From contig CAIRCN010000020.1 in assembly GCA_903877135.1 (NCBI GenBank), forward strand, positions 186,001 to 250,000: a stretch of 64,000 bases of DNA, in the 5' to 3' direction. Of the stretch, positions 43,199 through 51,637 are shown piece by piece; the stretch's first letter is position 1, and every line of letters begins with the position of its first letter. The translations under genes and the position numbers were made by a program. Origin of the DNA: an uncultured Opitutia bacterium (GTDB lineage: Bacteria > Verrucomicrobiota > Verrucomicrobiia > Opitutales > Opitutaceae). Below the pieces are notes generated by a model. The model was not told where the DNA came from. It ran no database searches and saw nothing but the letters and a program-made list of their open reading frames with translations.

Positions 43199-44212
43199 TT
43201 AGGGTTGGTGCGACCGCGCATAGTCGCACAGGGCACGAAGATTTTCGGCGGGGGTATCACGGGGCACTTCGCAACCCGGACCGACGATGAATCCCGGCCC
43301 GGCGTCGCGGTGGCAGGCCGCCAGCGCGGCGGTGACCGCGGCGGGCGTGCTGTTGCGCAGGGCGGTCACAGGATTGAGGTTGCCGAGCAACACCTGGTCC
43401 GGACCCATCTGGGCGCGGGCCTCGGTGATCGGCACCATCGAGTCGAGGTCTACGATCGCGCAGCCCAGCCGGCCCATGCCCGAGAGGTGAGCGCGGGTGT
43501 TGCCGCAGATGTGGAGGCGGGCCGGCACGCCCAGCGCATGGACGCCGTCCACCAGCCGTTTTTCGTAGGGCCAGACGAATTCTCGGTAAAGGCCCGGACC
43601 GATCAGCGAAGCCGCCGCGTCGCCGATGCCGATCAAGTCCGCCCCGGCCGCGACCTGCGCGCGGGCGAAGTTCAGCTCCATCTCGAGCACGAAGGTGAAC
43701 AGGTTGTGCACAAAGGCCGGATCGTCGAAAAAATCCATCATGAGCGTGTTGATGCCACGCAGGTCTGCGCCTTCCGCGATCGGCCCCTCGATCCAGCCCT
43801 CCACGAGCAGGTCGCGGCCCACCTTTTCCTTCAGGAGACCGACGGCGCGGATCCGGTTGTGCATGCGGCCGCCGCCGAGCGGGTCGGGCTGCCGCAGGCC
43901 GGCGAGTTGGATCTTGTCGGCAAGCCGCGCGTCCTCCTCGACGATCGCTACCGGCTGCTCGTCGAAATACTGTACGCGCGCGCCGCAATCCGCGGCCTCT
44001 ACCGCGGGGTCCGACATGGCGTTGACGTAGTCGAAGCCGAACTCCTCCGCCGTGCGCACCTGCGCCTCGGCCAGCACATGGCAATTCGTGCAGTAGTCGA
44101 GATAGCGCACTCCCGCCAGTCGCGCCGCGAACATCATGGTGATGGGCATCAGCGGCAGCCGGTCCACGGGCTGGCCGGCAAGGTGGGCAAGAATGCGTTC
44201 GCGACCGTTCAT
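43199..44212 (-). CDS. URO-D-like (MtaA/CmuA-type) protein 3, zinc-site form
   Basis: A 337-residue paralog of URO-D-like protein 1. It has His234 and Cys236 in RLHICGNTRAHL and Cys314 in VGPGCEVPRDTP, which complete the His-x-Cys...Cys zinc site of MtaA-type methyltransferases. IPGxY-like segments (SLIGPGLYREFVWPYE) match the family. The start is ATG at 44212. Only 12 and 16 bases separate it from its URO-D-like neighbours, so it is co-transcribed. Substrate unknown. Confidence 0.82.
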   Translation of the reverse strand: MNGRERILAHLAGQPVDRLPLMPITMMFAARLAGVRYLDYCTNCHVLAEAQVRTAEEFGFDYVNAMSDPAVEAADCGARVQYFDEQPVAIVEEDARLADKIQLAGLRQPDPLGGGRMHNRIRAVGLLKEKVGRDLLVEGWIEGPIAEGADLRGINTLMMDFFDDPAFVHNLFTFVLEMELNFARAQVAAGADLIGIGDAAASLIGPGLYREFVWPYEKRLVDGVHALGVPARLHICGNTRAHLSGMGRLGCAIVDLDSMVPITEARAQMGPDQVLLGNLNPVTALRNSTPAAVTAALAACHRDAGPGFIVGPGCEVPRDTPAENLRALCDYARSHQP

Positions 44213-44228
44213 GGCGCGTCAGCTCCGC

Positions 44229-45191
44229 TTAGTAATTTCCCTCGCGACGCCAAACATCCAGCATGATCTCGTAACTGGCGAGCGGCATTCCGGTGTAGAT
44301 GCAGTTGCTCGTGGAGAAAATGTAACCGCCGCCGGGCATGCCGTGCTGCAACGCGTAACGCGCCGCGGCCTCGATCTGCTCTGGCGTGCCAGTGTCCAGC
44401 ATGCCGCAGTGGACGTTGCCGATCAGGCAGACCTCCTTGCCGTAGCGGCGCTTCACCTCGGCGATGTCCACCGCGCCCTGCGGGTCGAGCGAGTGCAACG
44501 CGTGCGGATGCGTCTGCACGAGCTGGTCGATGATCGGCATGATGTTGCCGTCGGTGTGCTTGATCACGTAGTAGCCGAGGTCGCGATAGCCGCGCGTGAC
44601 CTCCGCGAGGTAGGGCGTGACGAATTCGGAAAACTGCGCAGGGCTCAAGAACGGCCCGGTGTTGAAACAGTAGTCCGCGCAGAGTGCGAAACCATCGAGC
44701 CCGCCTGAGCGACGGAGCTTTGCGGCGTTTGCCAATGCATCGCGCACCCAGCCAGCCGTCTGCGCCTTCAGCCGCTCGGGCTCCTCGACCAGCTGACAGG
44801 AAAAATTTTCCATCTCCGTGCCATTCGGCACCGAAAATGTCGCGTCGCCGTGCGCCATAAGGAAGTAACGGTCGCCGGTCCGCTCACGGATGAGATCCAC
44901 CATCCGTTCAATTTCCTCCACTGTGCCGGGATTGGGATGGATGAAAATCGCGCTGTGCTCATAGCGTTCCGCGGTCTTGATGTAGATGTCCGCCATGTCG
45001 CGCCGATGCAGTTCGCGCTCCTTCGGTTCCATCTGCAGCCATTGACCGTAGTCGCGGTGCGAAGGATGCACGCGGCCGAAGGCCTCCATCGTGAGGAAAA
45101 ACACAAGCTCGACGTGTGGCACACGCCCGGTAAGCGGGCGGCGTTCGAGGGCGGTGATGAAGCGTTCGCGTGGAGTCATGGATGTGAACAT
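44229..45191 (-). CDS. URO-D-like protein 4, His-x-Asp form (first gene of the operon)
   Basis: A 320-residue member of the URO-D-like superfamily with His212 and Asp214 in VIKHTDGNIMP in place of the His-x-Cys pair; a Cys (Cys297, in STSNCIYTG) is present near the C-terminus. The core has HPNPGTVEEIERMVDLI and MAHGDATFSVPNG. It leads the nine-gene operon and is preceded by a 15-base palindrome. The start is ATG 45191 (alternative 45179). By resemblance it may be a methyltransferase-related protein, but the reaction is not known. Confidence 0.78.
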   Translation of the reverse strand: MFTSMTPRERFITALERRPLTGRVPHVELVFFLTMEAFGRVHPSHRDYGQWLQMEPKERELHRRDMADIYIKTAERYEHSAIFIHPNPGTVEEIERMVDLIRERTGDRYFLMAHGDATFSVPNGTEMENFSCQLVEEPERLKAQTAGWVRDALANAAKLRRSGGLDGFALCADYCFNTGPFLSPAQFSEFVTPYLAEVTRGYRDLGYYVIKHTDGNIMPIIDQLVQTHPHALHSLDPQGAVDIAEVKRRYGKEVCLIGNVHCGMLDTGTPEQIEAAARYALQHGMPGGGYIFSTSNCIYTGMPLASYEIMLDVWRREGNY

Positions 45192-45206
45192 GGGGCGGCT
45201 GTCTCT

Positions 45207-45221
45207 GAGCCAACATGGCTC
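45207..45221. promoter_or_regulatory. palindrome in the 193-bp divergent region 45192-45384
   Basis: GAGCCA-ACA-TGGCTC is a perfect 6+6-base inverted repeat with a 3-base spacer, 16-30 bases before the start of the nine-gene operon. It may be an operator. Further right, TTGGCT and AATAGT (45295-45322, 16-base spacing) are weak candidates for a plus-strand promoter of the gene at 45385. Confidence 0.3.
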
Positions 45222-45384
45222 GCGAACAGCAATCTTGCGAGGCCGATGCTGGCCAATAGCGATCTGACACTAAACTGAAAAAACTGCGCGTTTCTTGGCT
45301 TATTGTTTCGTCACAAAATAGTGGCCGACATTCGCCAGACTTTGGATTCGCACCACCGACCGGCCTTACTCAGAGTCCATCCGA

Positions 45385-46098
45385 ATGCGGGCTCCCCTGA
45401 AATTTGTTCGTGCGCTCGTCCTGTCCCTGCTGCTCACTGTCGCCGGTGCGGCGCAGGAGGTTCAGCTACACGGACTGGTGTTTGAGGAGTGGGTGCGGGA
45501 CGAGTTTTTCGCCGGTTACCGTCCTCCGAGTTACACGCAAAAGTGGGACATCCCTGCCGCGGTCAACTGCGCGCACGGTGGCGTGCCCGTCAACCTGAAG
45601 GCTGCCAAATACGGCACGCCCGTCGACCTCGGCGACGCACTGCGGCAGTTCGACATCGCCGAGCCCTTCATCTTCGTCATCGGCTACTGGCGCCAGGAGG
45701 GCGATGCGAAACGTTTTGTCAATATACTCAACCTGCGCGTCGAACAGGCGCAGTGGCGCAAACTCTGGGGCGCGGTCACCCGCGCCGACTTGGAGAAACT
45801 CGACGCGCTGATCAAGGACCGCTCACTCGATTTTTACGAGGCTCGGGAACGCGCGCAGGCGATGAAGCACAAGACCCCGTTCACCCAGTCGATCATCGTG
45901 CTCAACCCCAAGATCGACGCGAAGACCCAGCGCCGCCTCCAGTGCAGCCTGCGGTTTGAGGACGTGTTCAAATATATCGCTCCTGAGGCCGACCTGAAAC
46001 CACAGGCACAACCATCTCTATGGGGTGTGACCTTTCCTGACGCCATGGTCTCGAAACCACGCGAGTTTTCACATTCAACAAATCCACATTCACCATGA
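45385..46098 (+). CDS. exported protein of unknown function, possible nuclease-like fold
   Basis: A 237-residue protein with a signal peptide (MRAPLKFVRALVLSLLLTVAGA). The body (FEEWVRDEFF, YTQKWDIPAAVN, VPVNLKAAKYGTPVDLGDAL, FIFVIGYWRQEGD) has the order of elements of a PD-(D/E)XK fold, with Glu, Asp and Lys in plausible positions, but the central acidic residue before the Lys is replaced by Asn. I do not recognise the family, and the nuclease idea is weak. It overlaps the GH5-like gene by ATGA (46095-46098), so the two are co-translated. Confidence 0.6.
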   Translation: MRAPLKFVRALVLSLLLTVAGAAQEVQLHGLVFEEWVRDEFFAGYRPPSYTQKWDIPAAVNCAHGGVPVNLKAAKYGTPVDLGDALRQFDIAEPFIFVIGYWRQEGDAKRFVNILNLRVEQAQWRKLWGAVTRADLEKLDALIKDRSLDFYEARERAQAMKHKTPFTQSIIVLNPKIDAKTQRRLQCSLRFEDVFKYIAPEADLKPQAQPSLWGVTFPDAMVSKPREFSHSTNPHSP

Positions 46099-47447
46099 AT
46101 ATCATCCAAGTGCATCCGACGGGCTGGGGTTTCTGTGAGCGCGGCGGCGGGAGGACGTTTACGCCCTGGGGCTGCAATTACTACGATCCGTTCACCGGCT
46201 GGTCCCCGCGCCTGTGGGAGCAGTTTGACGCGGGACGAGTGAGCGATCACTTCGGCCACATCCGGTCCATCGGCGGCAACGCCATCCGGGTGTTTTCGAC
46301 CGTGATGAACTTGATGGACGGCCCCGGCAAAGTCAGCGCCGCCGGGCTGGCGAAAATGGAGCGGATGCTGACACTCGCCGGCGAACACGGGCTGCGTGTG
46401 ATCTGGTCTGGACCGAGCCTGTGGGAGGGCGCGCCGCCGTGGTGGCACGAATTCGCAACCTACGAATGCTACGCCCGGCCCGACCTGATCGCAGCACAGC
46501 AGGTTGCCTGGCGGGGCATCGCGCACGCCATGCGGGGCCACCCAGCACTGCTCGCCTACGAACTGCACAACGAACCATTCGCGCCGTGGCGTGCGACACC
46601 GGCGGTCCGCGAAGCATGGACACACTGGCGCGCGCAATTCGCCCCGGGCGCACCGATCGATTTTCCTGCCCCGGCCGAGCCGCTCTGCTGGGACTGGAGC
46701 GCCGACCTGCAACGGTTCCGCGAACACATCGCGTCCAGTTACGTCCGTCACATGGTGGCGACGATTCGCGAGTGCGACGACACCCACCTCGTCACGATCG
46801 GGCTGCACCAGAAGAGTGCGCCGTTCGACTGGTATCCCCCCGACCCGTATGCGGCGTTCAACCCGCACCAGCTCGCAGACCTCGTTGACTACACGTCGGT
46901 GCATTTTTACCCGCACCACATTTTCCATCCCAACCTCTACCTCGATCCCGGCGCGACGGCGCAGGGCATGGAGGAAACGCTGCTCCATGGCCGCGCCGTC
47001 GTGCGCTACATGCACACGGCCGGTAAACCCGTCGTCCTCGAGGAGTGCGGCTGGTATGGCGGCGGCTCGGTGATGTTCGCGAATCGCGAGCAACCCGCGC
47101 GCACCGAGGCTGACCAGACTGAGTGGTGCCGCGGCCTCGTCGAAGCCACGCGGGGCGACGTCTGCGGCTGGCTGTTCTGGCCCTACCGCGACACGCCCTC
47201 GTCGCTCGACTCGAGCAAACGCAGCGGATTTTTCGACGCCGAAGGGCGGCTGAAAGACTGGGGCCGCGTCTTCGCCGCACTCGCGCCGGAAATCACCTCC
47301 GCCATTCCTGTGCGTAAACCCGGCACATGTTCATTGCCACTGTCGTGGAAAAAACTCGTGACCGATCCCGAGCACATCAAGAGCTTCCGCGCCGCCTACC
47401 TCGCCGCCTTCCAGCGCGGCGAGACGGTGGATTTCGCTCTCAGTTGA
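46095..47447 (+). CDS. GH5-like glycoside hydrolase (clan GH-A)
   Basis: A 450-residue TIM-barrel glycosidase. The acid/base Glu160 is in ELHNEPFAPW (strand 4) and the nucleophile Glu317 (or 316) in VVLEECGWYGG (strand 7), with FTPWGCNYYDPFTGW at the start and YTSVHFYPH in strand 6. The pattern fits mannanase/cellulase-like GH5 members. There is no signal peptide, and the start is coupled to the exported protein upstream. The substrate is unproven. It converges with the membrane-protein gene at 47458. Confidence 0.8.
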   Translation: MNIIQVHPTGWGFCERGGGRTFTPWGCNYYDPFTGWSPRLWEQFDAGRVSDHFGHIRSIGGNAIRVFSTVMNLMDGPGKVSAAGLAKMERMLTLAGEHGLRVIWSGPSLWEGAPPWWHEFATYECYARPDLIAAQQVAWRGIAHAMRGHPALLAYELHNEPFAPWRATPAVREAWTHWRAQFAPGAPIDFPAPAEPLCWDWSADLQRFREHIASSYVRHMVATIRECDDTHLVTIGLHQKSAPFDWYPPDPYAAFNPHQLADLVDYTSVHFYPHHIFHPNLYLDPGATAQGMEETLLHGRAVVRYMHTAGKPVVLEECGWYGGGSVMFANREQPARTEADQTEWCRGLVEATRGDVCGWLFWPYRDTPSSLDSSKRSGFFDAEGRLKDWGRVFAALAPEITSAIPVRKPGTCSLPLSWKKLVTDPEHIKSFRAAYLAAFQRGETVDFALS

Positions 47448-47457
47448 AGGGTGCGCC

Positions 47458-48681
47458 TCAGGCCATCTGCGTCTTGGCCGCGGAGCCGCCGAAGAGTTCC
47501 TTCAGCATGCTCCACGCCTTGCGCAGACCGGCGTCGCGCACGCCACCGCCCATCAGGTAGGCGCGGACGATCGTCTCCTCGTGGCCGCGGTAGCGCGGCG
47601 GCAACAGGAACAGTGTGCCAGCCTTGTCAGCCGTGATCGTCGAGAAGAAAAACCCCTTGCCCACCCCAAGCGCTTCACGCGGCACGGCCACGGGCGCAAT
47701 TTTCACAGGCAACCAGAGCCACGGATGGTATACGAACTCATAGGTGCCGGCCGTGCGCAGCACCAACCGACCGTAGGTGCGCACCGGCACACCGGGCAGG
47801 TTGCCGCCCGCGAACATCCAGTTGTCGTTCTCCGCCGGCTGAAACCGCGAGCGCCGCACTGTGAAGAAATCCCAGCAGAACACCGTGCCAAACACCGTCA
47901 GCCGGAACGCCCAGCCCGCCACCAGATAGGCGACGACAATCACCACCAGCGAGAGCGCCGCGCCCACCCACGGGTTGATCGTGGCGGTGAGTGTCAGCAC
48001 GCCGAGCAGCGCCGTGCGCGCCGTCTTCAGCGCCGCGTCGATCGCGCCCCACGGACTGAGCAGGATGAGGACGTTGATCGCGTGCGACGCCATCCAGACG
48101 AGCGCGAACATCGCGATGCCAAACGGAATCGTGAGGATATTGAGCAGCCACGAGAGATCGATCGCCCCGAGGTGGATCATCGCCAGTCCGCCCGTGGCAA
48201 CCGCATGGCCGGCCGCGGCGGTTTTGCTTCCGACGATCATCTTGGAAACTGCATCCATTGTGAACGGCACCACCGCCCCTGCGGCGACGAGGCCTGTGGC
48301 CTTGTTCTCGACCACCTCCAGCACATCGAGCGGTTTTTTCAAACCGGGCGGCACGACCGCGCCAAACGCATCCTTGGCCGCGCAGGCGCCCACCAGCAGC
48401 AGTGCCGGCCCGAAAAAACTCCAGTGCGCATACCACGGCAACTTGGCGCGTGCCGTGTCGTCCTTCGCCGCAGCCCACTGATAAGCACCGTAGGCGCCGG
48501 TGCCGAGCAGCGGCGAGATCGCCATGCCGGTGACGGTCGAGATGGCACTCGCGATTGGCGCGCCGGGCGAATGGTCGGCGGCTTTCGCGGCCTGTTGGGC
48601 CGTGCCCGCCGCGTAGGCAAACGGGGCAAGAATGAGCGCAGCGGTGAGGGCGAGGAGAAACAATGGGGCAAGGCGTTTCAT
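47458..48681 (-). CDS. membrane protein of unknown function
   Basis: A 407-residue protein with an N-terminal signal or anchor (MKRLAPLFLLALTAALILAP) and about six further hydrophobic segments, for example LLNILTIPFGIAMFALVWMA and LSLVVIVVAYLVAGWAFRL. A C-terminal soluble part is rich in Gly and aromatic residues. I do not recognise the family. The ATG at 48681 begins the signal. It ends 10 bases from the GH5-like gene's stop (convergent) and stands alone on its strand beside the fusion gene at 48748. Confidence 0.6.
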   Translation of the reverse strand: MKRLAPLFLLALTAALILAPFAYAAGTAQQAAKAADHSPGAPIASAISTVTGMAISPLLGTGAYGAYQWAAAKDDTARAKLPWYAHWSFFGPALLLVGACAAKDAFGAVVPPGLKKPLDVLEVVENKATGLVAAGAVVPFTMDAVSKMIVGSKTAAAGHAVATGGLAMIHLGAIDLSWLLNILTIPFGIAMFALVWMASHAINVLILLSPWGAIDAALKTARTALLGVLTLTATINPWVGAALSLVVIVVAYLVAGWAFRLTVFGTVFCWDFFTVRRSRFQPAENDNWMFAGGNLPGVPVRTYGRLVLRTAGTYEFVYHPWLWLPVKIAPVAVPREALGVGKGFFFSTITADKAGTLFLLPPRYRGHEETIVRAYLMGGGVRDAGLRKAWSMLKELFGGSAAKTQMA

Positions 48682-48747
48682 GGGGCAGAAATTTTCCGCA
48701 AAGCTACGCACCAGCCCCGCCCTGACAACCGATTTCCGGCGCCGCAC

Positions 48748-50757
48748 TTACGGCTGGTCGTCTCGCTCGAGGTTGAGCCAGGCGAGCTCGCCCGGCGTGA
48801 GCGCGACCTTCAGGCACTCCAGCGAACTCACCGTTTCGCCGATCAGCCGCGGTCCGATGAGCGCGAACACGGGGAACGGCTGGTGCAGCACATAGGCCGC
48901 CGCGATGGCGATGGGCGTCACGCCCTTCCTCCGCGCGAGCTCGACGGCGCGCTCGCGCCGCGCGAAATTGTCGTCGCTATACCAGCATCGAACGAGCTGC
49001 GAGTCCTCGCGCTTGTCGCGGCCGGCCCGGTCGGTGAAGAACCCGCGCGCCTGGCTCGACCACGCGAGCAGCGGAATCTGGTGCTCTGCGAGCCAGCGGC
49101 GCGAAGTCGGGTCCGAGGCGGCGATGCAGCCGTCCCACACCGCTTCGACCATGCGTGCGAGGCTGAAGTTGTTGCTGACGACGCCGAAGCCCTGCAGGCC
49201 CTTGCTGCGCGCATAGGCGTTCGCCTCGGCGACGCGGGCGAGCGACCAGTTCGAGCCGCCGAACACGCGGACGCGGCCCGCGCGCACATGTCCGTTGAGC
49301 ACGTCGACAAATTCGCCAACCGGCACCTCCAAGTTGTCGCGGTGCAGCATGTAGATGTCGGCGTAACCGGTCTGCAGCCGGCCGAGCGACTCCTCGAGCT
49401 GGTTCGAGAGCCACTCCGGCGTGCAGCACGGTGTGTGCGCGCCCTTCACGATTACGGCGACCGACCCGCGCACGCCGCGGTTTTTGATCCACTGGCCGAG
49501 CAATTTCTCCTGCAAGCCACCGCCGTAAACGTAGGCCGTATCGAACGCGTTGCCGCCGCGCTCGACGTAGTCGTCCCACACCGCCGCCCCGTGCGGCATC
49601 GTCGTTTGGTTGTCGCAGCCCATCACAAGCCGCGCAAACGGCAGCGAGAGACCGGGGATGTTTCCCGCGGGGATCGGGGCGTCGGCCTGGCGCGCAAGCG
49701 GACGGCGGGCATGGGTGTGCGTGAAATTTTCCGGCTTCTCCGCCTCGTAAACGAGCCCGATGGCGGCGCGCCACGCGTCGAGCGTCGCAAGGTTGCCGAG
49801 CGTGTCGGCCACCGGCATCGCGGGCACCTCGCGGGCTCCGCGCGCCAGCGCCTCGGCCACCGCGTCGGCCTCGAGGCCGTAGAGGTGCGCCGACGTGTGA
49901 ATCTCGATGTCCTCCACCGCGCCGTTCTTGTGCAGGTGGATTTTCGCCGTGGCGCCCTCGTTCGGCGGAATCCAAGGCGACGGCACATGTAGCATGCCGG
50001 CGGTGCCGTAGATGCGCGTCGAGTTGTCCTGACTGACACAGACGCTCGTCGCGACCTGCGCCACGAGTCCAGTCGCGAACTTCAGAGTCGCAGCCGCATA
50101 GGCGTCGACGCCAGTCTCCGGGTGCAACTGCCCCGCGCCGCTCACCGCAACGGGATCAAGGAACGGCGCGCCAGCCGCCGCCCCGGCGATCAGTCGGACA
50201 AAGGAGGTCGTGTAGCAACCGACATCGAGGATGCCGCCGCCGCCCGCAGCGTTCGCCCAGAGGCGCGAGGTAGCGTTGAAGCCGGCATTGAAGCCGAAGG
50301 TCGCCTGCACGAGCTTCACCTCGCCGAGCGCACCACTGCGCACGAGTTCGAGGATCTTCACCGTCTGCGGATGGCAGCGATACATGAACGCCTCCATCAG
50401 CAGCACGCTGTGCGACCGGCAGGCCTCGGCGGCCACCATCGCCTCGGCGTGGTTGAGGCCAAGCGGCTTTTCGCAGAGGACGTGCTTGCCCGCCTCAGCG
50501 GCGCGGATGATCCACGCCAGGTGCTGCGGGTGCGGCGTCGCGATGTAGACCGCCTGGACGTCCGGATCGGCCAGCAGCGCCTCGTAGCTGCCGTGCGCGC
50601 GCGGCACGCCGAACTCGGCGGCGAATTTTTCCGCCGCGGCCGTCGTGCGACTGCCAACCGCGGCAAGCCGGCCGTGGCGCGATTGGGCCACGCCGCGAGC
50701 AAAGATGCCCGCGATGCGGCCCGTGCTCAAAATTCCCCAGCCAAGTCGAGTAGTCAT
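48748..50757 (-). CDS. Gfo/Idh/MocA oxidoreductase fused to an aldo/keto reductase
   Basis: A 669-residue fusion. Residues 1 to about 335 are a Gfo/Idh/MocA dehydrogenase (GWGILSTGRIAGIFARG, VLCEKPLGLNHAE). Residues from about 355 are a complete aldo/keto reductase with its tetrad: Asp and Tyr in NAFDTAYVYGGG, Lys in AVIVKGAH, and His in IYMLHRDNL. Both domains use NAD(P)H, so the fusion could carry out paired oxidation and reduction of a sugar, for example a net epimerisation or isomerisation. The frame is continuous. The ATG at 50757 begins the first domain. Confidence 0.85.
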   Translation of the reverse strand: MTTRLGWGILSTGRIAGIFARGVAQSRHGRLAAVGSRTTAAAEKFAAEFGVPRAHGSYEALLADPDVQAVYIATPHPQHLAWIIRAAEAGKHVLCEKPLGLNHAEAMVAAEACRSHSVLLMEAFMYRCHPQTVKILELVRSGALGEVKLVQATFGFNAGFNATSRLWANAAGGGGILDVGCYTTSFVRLIAGAAAGAPFLDPVAVSGAGQLHPETGVDAYAAATLKFATGLVAQVATSVCVSQDNSTRIYGTAGMLHVPSPWIPPNEGATAKIHLHKNGAVEDIEIHTSAHLYGLEADAVAEALARGAREVPAMPVADTLGNLATLDAWRAAIGLVYEAEKPENFTHTHARRPLARQADAPIPAGNIPGLSLPFARLVMGCDNQTTMPHGAAVWDDYVERGGNAFDTAYVYGGGLQEKLLGQWIKNRGVRGSVAVIVKGAHTPCCTPEWLSNQLEESLGRLQTGYADIYMLHRDNLEVPVGEFVDVLNGHVRAGRVRVFGGSNWSLARVAEANAYARSKGLQGFGVVSNNFSLARMVEAVWDGCIAASDPTSRRWLAEHQIPLLAWSSQARGFFTDRAGRDKREDSQLVRCWYSDDNFARRERAVELARRKGVTPIAIAAAYVLHQPFPVFALIGPRLIGETVSSLECLKVALTPGELAWLNLERDDQP

Positions 50758-50836
50758 AAGAAAGGTTTTGCGAACGTGGGAAAAATTTTCGTTCAGCGCA
50801 ATCACACTGAGGATTGCGCCGCCAGAACCGCTCTGA

Positions 50837-51568
50837 ATGATCGCCTCCATGCTGACCAAGGCCGCGATCCAGCGTCTGCGCTCGCTCCGCGAAAAAAAAC
50901 ACCGCGAGGCGCTCGGCCTATTTGTCGTCGAGGGCGAGAAGGTCGTCACTGAACTGCTCGCCTCCTCGTTTGTCTTTGCGGAAATCTACGCCACACCCCA
51001 GTGGACCGGTCAACGCACCCACGATATGACGCCCGACGAAATGGCGCGCGCGAGCCACTTTCCCACGCCCTCAAGCGTGCTAGCCGTCGGCAACATCGAG
51101 CGCGAACCGCTGCCCGTCGGGGCGCTCGACCACGGCCTGACGCTCGTGCTCGACGGCGTGCAGGACGCCGGCAACGTCGGCACTCTCCTGCGCGTCGCCG
51201 ATTGGTTCAGCCTCGACCGCGCAGTGCTTTCGCCGGACTGCGCCGACCTCTTTCACCAAAAGGTCATCAACGCCAGCATGGGCTCCTTCGCCCGCGTGCG
51301 CGTCTACACAGCCGACCTGCCCACCGCGCTAGCGGGTCTCGCCGCCCCCGTCCTCGGCTGCGATCTCGCGGGCCAAGATGTCCACGCTCTCCCCGCGCTG
51401 CGCGACGCCGTCATTGTCATTGGCGGCGAGGGACGCGGCCTCACCCAGGCGGTCAGAAAATTTGTCACGCATTATGTGACCATTCCGCGTTTCGGCGGCG
51501 TGGAGTCACTCAACGCCGGGATCGCCGCGGCCATCGTGTGCGACAACCTGCGGCGCACGCAAAAGTAG
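50837..51568 (+). CDS. TrmH/SpoU-family RNA methyltransferase
   Basis: A 243-residue SPOUT methyltransferase that would 2'-O-methylate rRNA or tRNA. The three family motifs are present: VQDAGNVGTLLRVADW (motif 1 with the catalytic Arg), VIVIGGEGRGL (motif 2) and VESLNAGIAAAI (motif 3, trefoil knot). An N-terminal substrate-binding domain precedes them. The start is ATG 50837 or 50849. It is divergent from the fusion gene. The target nucleotide cannot be inferred. Confidence 0.88.
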   Translation: MIASMLTKAAIQRLRSLREKKHREALGLFVVEGEKVVTELLASSFVFAEIYATPQWTGQRTHDMTPDEMARASHFPTPSSVLAVGNIEREPLPVGALDHGLTLVLDGVQDAGNVGTLLRVADWFSLDRAVLSPDCADLFHQKVINASMGSFARVRVYTADLPTALAGLAAPVLGCDLAGQDVHALPALRDAVIVIGGEGRGLTQAVRKFVTHYVTIPRFGGVESLNAGIAAAIVCDNLRRTQK

Positions 51569-51637
51569 ATCCAGCCCACCACGCGCAACTGGGCAAACCG
51601 GCATGGACAGCCGCGGGTATTACGCTTTTTTGAGGGC

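Noticed and set aside
41088-45191. The URO-D-like genes as hemE of haem synthesis
   Set aside because: Four paralogs in tandem, two with a MtaA-type zinc site, beside sugar genes. No other haem genes are present.
47581-49992. 803-codon plus-strand frame across 47581-49992
   Set aside because: It crosses two genes on the opposite strand, is rich in Arg, His and Gly with no domain, and is a typical GC shadow.
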